From Galbula dea (taxonomy: Eukaryota > Chordata > Aves > Piciformes > Galbulidae), in the NCBI GenBank assembly GCA_013399015.1, contig VWZX01006706.1, forward strand, positions 185,915-249,914: a stretch of 64,000 nt of DNA. Direction: 5' to 3'. How positions within the stretch are numbered: position 1 is the stretch's first letter; each line of letters begins with the position of its first letter. Shown here one piece after another: positions 36,868 through 47,929 of the stretch. The notes under the pieces were generated by a model. It searched no databases, was not told the origin of the DNA, and was given only the letters and a program-made list of their open reading frames with translations. The translations under genes were made by a program, and so were the position numbers.

Positions 36868-37756
36868 GTCACAGAATCACAGAATCAATACGGTTGGAAA
36901 GGACCCTCAAGATCATCTAGTCCAACTGATAGCCCTACACTACTCTTACCCCTAAATCATCCCCTGAAGAAACACATCTATCCTCTTCTTAAAAACCTCC
37001 AGGGATGGTGACTCCACCACCTCCTTGGGCAGCCTACTCCAATATCTCACAACTCTTTCAGGGAAGAAATTCTTCCTAATATCTAATCTAAACCTACCTT
37101 GGCACAACTTAAGCCCATTCCCTCTAGTCCTGTCACTAGTCACAAAGGAGAAGAGGCCAACACCTGCCTCCCTCGAATGGCCTTTCAAGTAGCTGAAGAG
37201 AGCGATAAGGTCTCCCCTCANNNNNNNNNNNNNNNNNNNNNNNNNNNNNNNNNNNNNNNNNNNNNNNNNNNNNNNNNNNNNNNNNNNNNNNNNNNNNNNN
37301 NNNNNNNNNNNNNNNNNNNNNNNNNNNNNNNNNNNNNNNNNNNNNNNNNNNNNNNNNNNNNNNNNNNNNNNNNNNNNNNNNNNNNNNNNNNNNNNNNNNN
37401 NNNNNNNNNNNNNNNNNNNNNNNNNNNNNNNNNNNNNNNNNNNNNNNNNNNNNNNNNNNNNNNNNNNNNNNNNNNNNNNNNNNNNNNNNNNNNNNNNNNN
37501 NNNNNNNNNNNNNNNNNNNNNNNNNNNNNNNNNNNNNNNNNNNNNNNNNNNNNNNNNNNNNNNNNNNNNNNNNNNNNNNNNNNNNNNNNNNNNNNNNNNN
37601 NNNNNNNNNNNNNNNNNNNNNNNNNNNNNNNNNNNTCTCAAGGAGAATGCTGTGGGAAACTGTCAAACGCCTTGCTAAAGTCAAGGTAGACAACATCCAC
37701 AGCCCTTCCTTCATCTAATAAGCGAGTTACCCCATCGTAGAAGGAGATCAGGTTTC
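36868..37756 (-). mobile_element. CR1 LINE containing an assembly gap
   Basis: Same young subfamily as 7270-8105, reverse strand. The 3' end (tcacagaatcacagaatcaa) is at 36868. The coding part before the gap gives GLFSFVTSDRTRGNGLKL and ERVVRYWSRLPKEVVESP with no stop. After the gap, 37636-37756 is reverse-transcriptase sequence (minus-strand landmark near LLDEGRAVDVVYLDF). The 5' end runs into a simple TTTTATTTCA repeat. Confidence 0.9.
37221..37635. other. Assembly gap (415 N)
   Basis: Undetermined bases within a CR1 copy. Long open frames that cross it (36952-37641 and others) are partly composed of Ns and must not be read as proteins. Confidence 0.97.
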
Positions 37757-37800
37757 ATTTTATTTCATTTTATTTCATTTATGTCATTTTATTTCATTTG
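37757..37800. repeat. TTTTATTTCA-type simple repeat
   Basis: Four to five imperfect units of cattttattt. The repeat abuts the 5' truncation of the CR1 at 37756. Confidence 0.85.
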
Positions 37801-38159
37801 CTACAGTAGTAATCATCCTTTCAATTCAACAGTTGATTGCTTTAGAGGCCACACCAGAGCTGGATGGTGGGGTGACAGCAGGTTACAGTACCGGCTAGGT
37901 CTTACAGTAGACAGATCAGACAGATGGGAGGTGGGCTGGCACATGGTGAGGTCAGGCCTTCTCAGTGATGGCACAGTCATAATCTGTCACAAACTAGTAA
38001 GGTAAAGAAGTCAAAGATCTGAACTGAAGCACTGAAGGAACTGAACCACAGCCTCTTCTAAGCTCTATGGTGTTTTGCTTCCACTAGACAAGTTTTCTCT
38101 CCAAACTTACTTTTCAAAGGCACATGCCATCTCCCCACCTTTATAGGTTCTGGAAAAAT

Positions 38160-38225
38160 CATGGCATCATAGCATGTTTTTTGTTGGAAGGGACCTTTAA
38201 AAGTCATCAGGTTCAACTCTAAAAT
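38160..38225 (-). mobile_element. Very short CR1 3' end fragment
   Basis: Reads catggcatcatagcatg, then ttggaagggacctttaaaag and tcatcaggttcaactct. Only the last 65 bp of a CR1 survive, diverged. Confidence 0.75.
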
Positions 38226-41200
38226 ACTCAGTTTAAACTAAAGAAGCCTGACCTGTAGAACCACACTTGGTTTCCTGCAGGGTTTTAGCCTCCATTTCTT
38301 CTTAGTATTTTCATTTACTGATCTTGTAGAAGCACTAGTAAGAAATTAATCAATAGTCCCTGATGTTATACTTGCACTTCATGTCAGAACATATAATACC
38401 CCATGAAACTCATTATTGGAGAGAAATTAAACCCCCTGATGTCAGTTACCAGGAACTTCCTAGTTGCTTTGGTGTGTTCCATCAGTTAAAATAGCTGAAT
38501 GCTACTTCTGCCTTCATGTGCAGTCAGCACAGGACAAGTCAGCTGTAATTTCAAGTCCTGTGAATATAGCTGGGTACCACTGTTCACACTGAGGAGTCCT
38601 GTCTGAGTAAAAACTTTTCTTTAGTTTTTTATCAGACTACTTGTGTCACTTAAAGACTGGAGGTCATTACTGATCTCAGAAGGTCAGCACTCTAACCCTG
38701 ACCTTGTAGAAATGCAGGAAGAGGCCAGGCTTTTCCCCTCCTCTTCAGAAAGAAGAGGAAGATGTTGATTAGCAAACAGATAATGGGGAACAGGAGCTTG
38801 AACTGGTGGAAGGAAATGCAGGTAACTATGTCTTGGAGCACACAACTTTTTGTTGCCTTGATTTAACCATTGCATTTGCAGTGTCTCAGGGACAGAGCGC
38901 AATGACTGAAGGAGAGCAGGGAGCCCAGAATAGTGTGGTAAGCAGTCACAGATGGCGTGAACAAGCAGTGACTATCTCAGTGCATCCTCTGAAGCATTGC
39001 AATAGCTAAAACAGGGCTTGGTGTATTCACCAGGAAGAAGCATTCAACTGTCTTATGCAGGTGATCTGCTTTCACCTTGTCTTTGCGTAAACATAGAACC
39101 AGGGGGATGCCTGAGAAACCGTCTGGGTGATTCCTCTTGGTTAGAATTATGGCATTGATGATTCCTCCTGTCAAACCAGCTCAAACAGCAATTTTTCTTG
39201 AAGGACTGGGTGAGTGTACTGTACTATGGACTTCTGCTGAAACCAGAGCTGATGTGTAGGGAACAGATGGTAACCAAAAAAGATACATGAATCCTAAGGG
39301 AAAAGCTAAGATGAGGCAGCTGTCTGCTGGGTGGTCTGTGTGCACAGATGCCTGTGAAGGAGGAGGTGGAGAGAGAGGGAAGGATTGTCTGCACTCAGCT
39401 GGAAGAGTCTTCAGAGTCTTCCCATCCAGAGCTTTATGTGCCTGATGTATGTCTTGCTAACACACAGGGAAAATCCTGTAGCATCTGCTAGTATGTGTAC
39501 GTATCCTATATATATATATGTGTATGTATGTATCCTATACTATTTGCTAGTATCTACTTTTCAGACTTTTGTGTCTGCAAAGTCTGGTAATCAGTGTGTT
39601 CTGAAACTTCTGGAGGCTGTAGGGAATCCTTCTTGGGCAGAAATACACTGTACAGAGCTTTCTGTAGCAAACAGTAACTTTGAAGACTAGTTGATGAGGT
39701 GTATTTCACCTGCTATTGGATTAAAAGCTTGCTTCAGAGGGTTTCTGCCTTTGTGTGGAACCACAGAACTTGCCCCAGGTTTTTTACAAGGAGAGCACTT
39801 TCTCCTTGTTTTGTGGTGCTTGCTCTTGATAGAAGGAATCTAGTGACATACCTCCCTGGGGAGATGATTTTTACACTCCTTCCTTGAAAACAGGTTTTTC
39901 AGAGAGGAGGAGGCACGTTAAATACACAAAGTGGAGAAAACTTGATTAGTACAAAGGGACATCATGGAAAAACAGAAGTACTAGTGAGAAAATGGTTCTT
40001 CTCTTAACTCTACTCTGCCAGGTTCATTCAGACATTGAGTTATGGAGATGGTGGCACAGTTCTAGTCTGGATACCTCACTATCAGTGGATGCTACTTTGG
40101 TATGCAGGTTTTGTAGATTGTGTCTGGAAATTGTTCAAAATCTCCCTTATTTTTGTCCCAAGAGTGGTATTGGTTCGTTTCAATATGCAAATCACAAGCT
40201 TGCACATCACCTTCAGCATGCACATATGTACATTATGTGTGCACACTGTACATTAGAATATGTCTTACTGATCTGTGGAACATGAGTTTCCTTTAGTAGG
40301 GAAAGATGTCTCATTGTAAAAAATAAATGTAGATCTATGGACATCTTCAGAGGCTTTTTCAGTGCATTACCTGAACTCTTACATGAAGCAGACTCAGTTT
40401 CTGTTATTTTCAGTTTTGCAGATGGAGAAAAATGCAGTGGGGTTGCAATGCTTGCAGGTACACAGAAAGCCTGTGGAGTTGTCAGGATTAGCTCCTGATT
40501 AGTAAGCTGGTGTAAGGCATCATCTGGAGACTAGTGCTCTGCATCCCATAGTAGCAGATGGCTCATCCCACCCTCCAAGATGCCTGTACTTGTTTTGTTT
40601 TTTTTCAGATGGTGAAGGCAACAAAATAGGGCAGAGTTTTGGCCTTTTATGTTTTTTAATTTTGGGTAGGGAGGATGGTGGTAAAAAGACAGCAGTATTA
40701 TACTCAGTGTTTGAAAGCAAGGGCAAATGTACTTTGTCCTTCCCAACAGTGACCAGGTAAGTAACTCAGAGCATATGTCTGCCTGGATGGCTGTAGACCT
40801 TCTCCAGGTCTCAGCTGGTGGCCACTTGTGGAAGTAGGAATAGCCAGACGTGAGCCCAAGCCAAAGCTGCCTTCTTCATGATTCTGTGCCAGCAAGAGCC
40901 GTGTGCAGCTAGGACAGAGGTCAGGGGGACTGCGTGTTTGCAGCCATTGGTTATTACAGCCTGTCAAGAAAAGACACACAAAGAGTCATGTTTCCAAACT
41001 CTGTCCTCACAGATGTTGTTGGCCAAGGACAGCAAAATGGCCATGCATTGACCTGTGTACAACTGATTGATGAAGATGCTGCAGTGCCAGCCCCTCTAAG
41101 AACCAGGTGGCTTGTGTTCAAAATGAAGGTGTGTCATGCTGGCTTGGCTTGAAGCTACTCCATTCTTAGCATGGTCTCTCTGGACTTTAACATTTCAATT

Positions 41201-42149
41201 AGGTTATGTCACCCTCTGAGCTAAGCCTAGATATATGCCCCAGTCTCATACACATGTGCAGAAAACGTTTTTGGCAGACTCAGGCCTAACCACTTACACA
41301 TCTAGTGTCGTGAACCAATTAGTTTTCTCTGTCAGCAAACAAGCCTGATTAACTTGTTGTTTTGGATAGACCATCTTTTGTCAATGTGTTTGTTCGTCGT
41401 CTGGCACAGGGGAGTCTTGAGATAAGACAGGTTGCTACACAGAGAAAGTCATTTATAGTGGCAAATACTGCTGGTTCAACTTCTGTTATTGGTCTTCCTT
41501 TCAGCTGAGCATTCCTAGGGCAATCAGTAAAATATTGTTCCCATTTATAGTAATATCCCCCATGCTACTTCATATCTTATTTCAATGATAAACTCAGAGA
41601 CAGGGTTTCGGAGAGGCTTGCCAGTATGATGTCTTGGTCTCCACATGGGGCTTTTAGCAGAGGTGCTGCAATACATCAGAAGAGAGTACGATGCCAGCAC
41701 CACTCAGCAGAGCTTTCTGATGATCCAGACTGTTCACATATGTTAATGATAGCAGGGATTCAGTCATCTAAGAGTGGGACATCTCAAATTTAATAAATAA
41801 TATCTTATCCAAAGCCCAGCTTAGTGATGTTTTCCTTGTCTTAGTCAGCAAACTGCTTGCCTTAACATGCGGCTGAAGACACCTCAGTACAGCAAGTGAG
41901 CCCTAAACAGATGGGAAGCATAGCGTTTTGTGTTCCAGTGATTATTACTTTTCAGCCTTTCAGTGCTAGTGTGGTCTCTGTTTCTAGCTGACCTGTTTAT
42001 TGTACCTTTTTAGTCCTTTGGAATTCTTCTCAGCATTTTCTTAAGTCTTTCTAGACTAACATTCTTCCTCTGCCACACACATTCATCCATCTCAATTATG
42101 TTGTGTTGCTTCTCCAACTCCACTTACTCCTTTCCTTCAGCCTCCTCAG
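38226..42149. other. Intergenic, no gene recognised
   Basis: Includes an alternating TA/TG microsatellite at about 39505-39545. Otherwise there are no recognised exons or repeats. Open frames up to about 100 codons have no homology. Confidence 0.55.
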
Positions 42150-42154
42150 CTCGG

Positions 42155-42681
42155 TGTGCTGGTTTGCCTGGGGTAGAGTTAATTTTCTCTGTAGTAGCTA
42201 TTATGGGGCTATGTTTTGGATTAGCGCCAAAACCTGTTTAATGCAGGGGTGTTCTAGCTATTGCTGAGCATTGCTTACACAGAGTCAAGGCCTTATCTGC
42301 TTTCCACACTACCCACCAGTGAGTAGGCTGGGGGAGACACAGCCAGGACAGCTGACCCCAAAGGACCAAAGGGATATTCCATAGTATAAGACATAATGTT
42401 CAGCAGATAAAACTGGGGGAAGAAGAAGGAAGGGGAGATGTTCAGAGTGATGGTGTTTTTCTTGCCCAGAAACAGTTGTGTGTGATGGAGCCCTGCTCTC
42501 CTGGAGATGGCTGAACAGCTGCTTGCCAATGGGAAGGGATGAATGAATTATTTGTTTTGCTTTGCCTATGTGCAGGGCTTTGGCTTTGCCTTTGTACTGT
42601 CTTTATCATGATCCTTGAGTTTTCTCACTTCTGCTCTCTGATTCTCAATCCTGTCCTGCTGGCAGAGGTTAAACCATGACA
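42155..42681 (+). mobile_element. Solo LTR of an ERVL-like endogenous retrovirus
   Basis: Starts TGTGCTGGTTTGCCTGGGG with an adjacent agagttaattttctctgtag motif, and ends ggttaaaccatgaca. The edges are TG...CA, length 527 bp. Five-base flanks ctcgg (42150-42154) and cttgg (42682-42686) fit a 5-bp target-site duplication with one C-to-T change at a CpG. No gag, pol or env sequence is attached, so this is a solo LTR left by recombination. Confidence 0.85.
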
Positions 42682-42686
42682 CTTGG

Positions 42687-45053
42687 CTACTCCTTTATAC
42701 CATAGCAAATGTGTTTGAAATGAAGCTCTGTTTCAGTACTCAACAAGACGCAATTACATTTCTTGGCAGATGGAAGCAAGACTGGGATCAGAAAGTTACT
42801 TTGGGGAACTCTGAGAGTACACTCAACAGAGGATGGTAGCTCAACATCTTCCTAATGTGCTCAGATTTATTTATGAGTAAGTTGTCTTTAACAGCATTTA
42901 AACAGTTCTGTTATTATTGGAGAGTGATGTTTGATTGCCTGGAGCTTGGCAAGCCAAGTCAAAAGAAATGCTTGCCTAGTACAGCCTGAGCCCAAGCCTG
43001 GTGACATGAGTGAGGGATGCTACCCGGTTTTGGTGAACTTTAGATTAGCTAAGCACTGGCACTACCTGATAAAAGTCACATCAACCCATCTCAACCTGGA
43101 GCTTTCTGGAGACAGGTTAAGGCAAGGGCATGTAAGCCTTCCTTCCCTGACCTTACTGTAGGGAGCATGTGCGGCCATTGTGTGGGCAGTCTGCCTCACC
43201 CCCGGCTCTGACCCACCGGAAGGCAAAGGGCACAGCACTCACAGACACCTATTTTTGCCACTTGATTGTAAGGGTCAGGAGAAAGGGGCAAATCAGGAGA
43301 GTGGTGATTGGGTGAAGGTTTCTCTTGTGGGCTTAGGGGCTACAGGAGGAGACACTAGTGCTGTTTCCCAACAGGTTTGCATTGTGCATGTGGGAGCACC
43401 TGTATCCTTCCAGCTCTGGAGAGATTTCAGCCCCTGTTTGCTCCCCAGAGACAACCTTAAACTGCTTTCTGCCAGAATGGGCAAATGTCACCTTAAATGC
43501 AAAATGGTAATTGGAGCTGAGTAAGGAATACTTCTCCCTTTCCAAAGAAGCTCTTGGGACTCTTGGGACTTTCTTATTCTGTGCTGGGCTGTCTGAGAAG
43601 GCAATAAGAAACCCCAGAGGTAAAAGTTCACCATACAGGAGCAGTCTGTATACCACCTTGTCTAGATGTGGGATAAGAACCTTCCCTCCATACCAAGACA
43701 GAGTGCCCAGATTCATGCTTACAAAACCAGTGTGCTTGGCCTTTTCTGAAGGAGCTTCCTTCCGTTTGGATAAAAAATGAAATAATTTTTGGAACAAGGA
43801 CCTGAGCCAGGGTTTTCCACAGGCCAAGTGAGAGCCTGACACACAAGGTAACAAGGCCAGTTTTGCTCAAAGCCAGTGAATATTCATTGTTTATCTAAAC
43901 AGGATCACTTGCAAAGAGGGAGGTTGAGAAAGGTAGGTCAGGAAAATGCCTACCCCATGCTAGTGTGTATTTTTATGCATAGCCAGGATGAGCATCATGC
44001 CAAGCTGAAACAACATGAGGAGGTTACATCTCCTCTCAGTGGTTCACACCCAACTGGGATTAATACAGGGCTTGTCCTTTGCTCACAGAACACAAATCTC
44101 CGTCAGACAGCAGTTCACAGGCTCCCAGTTCTACGATATGTGTTCAGTATGTATTCTGCATTCCATGTAAACATGTCATTGTAAATCTTTTTCTTGCTTT
44201 TGATACTGTTAGCAATGACAGCCAATGCCTGGCCTTCTCCCTCTCCCCAGCTACCTTTCCTGGAAGCTGTTTTCCTACAATATTGGCTTCAAGTGGCAGA
44301 AGGAAATATACCCATGGGTATATATACATGCAATAGAGAGTAAATGATACAGCCTTCTGTCTGATAGACAAATTGATTTTGGAAATATGCCCATAAATAA
44401 TATTTACAGTGAATTACAAAGTGCACCTTGCAGTCGCCCATAAATATGACAGCATTTCAAAACTGAGAACATTCTCATGAGAAACAGAGCAATGCTATGT
44501 TTCTTACCAGTCTGACATCTAATGCATTATTTACCAGCAAATTTTAGCTTTCCTGCATCTCATAATATTGGTATTTCACATAATGGGTGGGAATTGTGTC
44601 TTTAATTCTTCTGTGTTTGGTGTCTGGATTTGGAAGAGAAAGGAATTCAAAAAAGTGAGAGAGGAATCATCCTCTGCTGACTTAGGGATTCCACTTGCAG
44701 GTAAATCAGCCGAAACAGTTTACTCTGTACTAGTCAGATGACAGTTATGCCATGGTACTCTGCTTTATTCTGACATGGCAGGTGAAAGGAAGGAACATTT
44801 AATCATGCAGTAGAGCACTCCTCTCAATGAGAGTATTTGTTCTCAGTGCAGAGTACCTCTTTGACATCGTTCTTTCCCCAGGTTTGTGGAAGAACTTCAT
44901 CAAGCAGTAGCAGTTGTTTTCCTCACTGAATGGAAACATAAACTGAGTCACAGAAAGAGGAAATGCCTTGCTGAGGTCATCTACTTGTGTGTTGGCAGAG
45001 TACAAGTGAGAACCCAAACCTCCATATATCAGTGGCCTATCAATTGCCTCCAC
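42687..45053. other. Intergenic, no gene recognised
   Basis: The open frames at 43180-43524 (plus) and 43333-43854 (minus) overlap on opposite strands and match nothing known to me. No repeats recognised. Confidence 0.5.
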
Positions 45054-45128
45054 TCCTGTCCTGTCCTGTCCTGTCCTGTCCTGTCCTGTCCTCTCCTCTC
45101 CTCTCTCCTCTCCTCTCCTCTCCTCTCT
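45054..45128. repeat. CTGTC/CTCTC pentanucleotide microsatellite
   Basis: About eight units of ctgtc pass into about seven units of ctctc/tctcc, a G-to-C switch within one array. The minus strand is purine-rich. Confidence 0.95.
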
Positions 45129-45227
45129 GATGCCACAGGCTTCTTACATCCAGCTCTTGGAGCTGGATGGAGCACATTCAGATCTCTAGCAAGTGTCTCA
45201 GTCAGTGAGTGATTGTGAAATATCACT

Positions 45228-45369
45228 TTGGAGGTGTTCAAGGCCAGGCTGGATGTGGCCCTGGGCGACCTGGTCTAATGATTGGCATCCCTGCCCGTGG
45301 TGGGGGGGTTGGAACTAAATGATCTTTAAGGTCCCTTCCAACCTGAGCCATTCTATGATTCTATGATTG
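45228..45369 (+). mobile_element. CR1 LINE 3' end fragment
   Basis: Reads ttggaggtgttcaaggccag, gctggatgtggccctgggcg, ggggttggaactaaatgatc, aaggtcccttccaacctgag, ending attctatgattctatgatt. It is a well-preserved CR1 tail about 100 bp from the microsatellite. Confidence 0.93.
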
Positions 45370-45878
45370 TTCCTGCACTCAGAAAGGCTCAGAAAAAAGC
45401 CCAGCAGCTAAAGCCCCCATCAGGGCTGAAACAGGCTGTAGGAGAAGGCACAGCCTTCCAGAGCTAGGTCAAATGTAAGACCTTTCAGAAACTGACTGGA
45501 TCCATTTGGTCAGTCCCCTAGCATCACCACTACAAAGAGGAGGTCTTGCTTCTCACTGTGATTTAGCTTGAAGACTCCAAGGTGGCCATTTTTCATGTGC
45601 TGCAGAGGACCATTACGAAAAGCACAAGAGGTCAGTGTTGAGACTATAAAAATAATTTTGCTGTAATAGGATTTTTATAGAGGCCTAAGGTAGGCAAGGG
45701 ACATTTCAGATTTTATTAAAGCAAGTTAACATCAAAAGTACAAACCATATCAAGTGCAAAATCCAATGTTACTGCTGTGGGAAAACAGAATTTTCTCCAG
45801 AAGTGTGTAAAAAATTATGTGCTTGTTCTGTCATTTGCCTTTCCTCACAACTGCTGTATCTCTAGACATAAATGAAGG

Positions 45879-46130
45879 AGAGTAGATTTAGATTAGATAT
45901 TAGGAAGAAAATCTTTACTGTGTGGGAGGTGAGACACTAGAACAGGTTGTCTGGAGAAGCTGTGGACACCCTCTCCCTAGAAGTGTTCAATGCCAGGTTG
46001 GATGGAGCTTTGAGCAACCTGATCTAGGGGAGGGCATCCTTGCCCATGGTAGAGGCATTGGAAGTGGTTGATCTTTAAGGTTCCTTCCAACCCTAACCAT
46101 TCTATGACTCTATAATAACTAACTAACTAA
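45879..46130 (+). mobile_element. CR1 LINE 3' fragment with AACT tail, inside a KIAA1958 remnant
   Basis: Runs from gtagatttagattagatatt to ggttccttccaaccctaacc, attctatgactctataat, followed by aactaactaactaa. A tetranucleotide tail instead of the usual octamer is noticeable. On the minus strand the KIAA1958 homology stops exactly where this element begins. Confidence 0.88.
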
Positions 46131-46720
46131 ATGACATCTAGCAGCCAGCAAGTTTTCATATGGTGTGAGCTCGTGTCCTCTTGTGCGCTCATGGTAGATC
46201 TGGCTGTAACATGCTCTGTTTGCTTTTACCCTGTTTTCTTGCTTCACACTACCTGTTCTAGCAAAGAACATCCCATTCTAGGAGTCTTTGACCAATTCAA
46301 TGTCACCAGGTGCCAGATGTTCAGTGCTCACCATTTATAAATGCTCCTGTAAGGTTTGCATGCTCAGGTGCTGGCTTTAGTATCTCATTACCATAGACAG
46401 CAAGGCTACAGGCCTGTCATCTCCAAGGGAACCCGTCCTTTACCTGTCTTCCTCATCAGAAAGGAGAAGCAAATAGTGTTGTAATAGAGGGCACCAGACA
46501 ACCCAGCCTTGTTCAGGACCTTAAGCTTCTTCTTGAGCTTTCTCAGAGAAGAGCTGAAGGTGCTGCTCGTGATGGAGAAATGAGCACCAGCATTCTTGAC
46601 AATCCTGTCCAGGCCTCATCAGATAGCATGGAGGCATGTAGCTAGAAAGTTGGACCCATCTTCTTTCTTTATGGTCATGTATAAGTCCTCTAGGAGTTTT
46701 CTGAGCTTTACTGCTGACAT
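46131..46720 (-). pseudogene. KIAA1958: KIAA1958 C-terminal (Crypton-derived) exon, decayed
   Basis: Minus-strand similarity to the C-terminal domain of KIAA1958, which is known to descend from a Crypton tyrosine-recombinase transposon. Aligned blocks are AVKLRKLLEDLYMTIKKEDG, NFLATCLHAI, GLDRIVKNAG, FSITSSTFSSSLRKLK, then after a 1-base deletion SDEED and LGDD, and finally GDIELVKD, FARTGSVK and YHERTRGH. The acceptor cctgcctcttgctccag at 46721 is intact. The frame has TGA TGA between LHAI and GLDRI, and further TAA and TAG codons, at least six stops in all. Homology is lost at a CR1 insertion at 46130. KIAA1958 function is poorly known. The orientation, convergent with INIP, fits the orthologous locus. 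Confidence 0.88.
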
Positions 46721-46956
46721 CTGGAGCAAGAGGCAGGGGAAAGATGTGTCAAGATACTTACAGGAAGGAAATGTGTTCCAGTTGGGGAAGACACATTTAG
46801 GGTTTCTCCAGTGCTCTGTCTGAAGAAACCTTCAGCAGCCTCCATGATTCTCCAGAATTTTGTTTCTTGGCAGCTGTAGAGGCTTGGGAAGAAGCTACCT
46901 GTTTATCTAAGCAAAAGAGATGTAGTGAAAACCCATGGTGCAGACAGAACACAACA

Positions 46957-47915
46957 ACAGAATCACAGAATCATTAAGGTTGGAAGAGACCTCTAAGATC
47001 ATCAAGTAGGTGTCAACCTATCGTCACCATCCTACTAAACCATGTCACTAAGTACCACATCTACATGCTTTGCACACACCTCCAGGGACGGTGACTCCAT
47101 CACTTCTCTGGGCAGCCTGTGCCAATGCCTAACAACTCTTTCCGTGAAGAAATTTTTCCTAACATCCAACCTAAACCTCCCCTGGTGCAACTTGAGGCCA
47201 TTTCCTCTCGCCCTCTCACTTGTTACCTGGGAGAAGAGACCAACCACCACCTCACTACAAACTCCTTTTAGGTAGTTGTAGAGAGAGATATGGTCTCCCC
47301 TGAGTGTCCTTGTCTCCAGGCTAAACAACCCCACTTCCCTCAGCTGCTTCTCATAAGACTTACTCTCCAGACACTTCCCCAGCCTCATTGCCCTTCTCTG
47401 GACATGCTCCAACTCCTCTATGACTTTCTTGTAGTGAGCAGCCCAAAGCTGAAGACAGTATTCAAGGTGTGGCCTCACGGCTGCTGCGTCTACGGGGGCA
47501 ATGACTTCCCTGATCCCACTNCCCTCTCACTTGTTACCTGGGAGAAGAGACCAACCACCACCTCACTACAAACTCCTTTTAGGTAGTTGTAGAGAGAGAT
47601 ATGGTCTCCCCTGAGTGTCCTTGTCTCCAGGCTAAACAACCCCACTTCCCTCAGCTGCTTCTCATAAGACTTACTCTCCAGACACTTCCCCAGCCTCATT
47701 GCCCTTCTCTGGACATGCTCCAACTCCTCTATGACTTTCTTGTAGTGAGCAGCCCAAAGCTGAAGACAGTATTCAAGGTGTGGCCTCACGGCTGCTGCGT
47801 CTACGGGGGCAATGACTTCCCTGATCCCACTGGCCACAACATTTCTAATACAGACCAGGATGCTGTTGGCCTTGGCCACCTGCGCACACTGCCACCCTAC
47901 TGGCTGGCACCACTT
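46957..47915 (-). mobile_element. CR1 LINE in KIAA1958 intron, with a false internal duplication
   Basis: Reverse CR1 beginning acagaatcacagaatcatta. The translation contains MRPHLEYCLQLWAAHYKK, KSYEKQLREVGLFSLE, GLFSQVTSERARGNGLKL and HWHRLPREVMESPSLEV. The segment 47211-47520 is repeated exactly at 47522-47831 across a single N, so the true element is probably about 310 bp shorter. It sits between the two KIAA1958 exon remnants. Confidence 0.9.
47211..47831. repeat. Perfect 310-bp tandem copy across a single N (assembly artefact)
   Basis: Both copies run from ccctctcacttgttacctgg to atgacttccctgatcccact with no difference seen. They are separated only by N at 47521. This is what two overlapping contig ends look like when not merged. 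Confidence 0.93.
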
Positions 47916-47929
47916 TTCCATCATCTGTA

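Noticed and set aside
36952..37714. Long ORFs on both strands across the second N gap
   Set aside because: They consist mostly of undetermined bases. The readable ends are CR1 sequence.
43333..43854. 173-codon minus-strand ORF in the intergenic region
   Set aside because: Overlapped by open frames on the other strand, no homology recognised, no exon signals.
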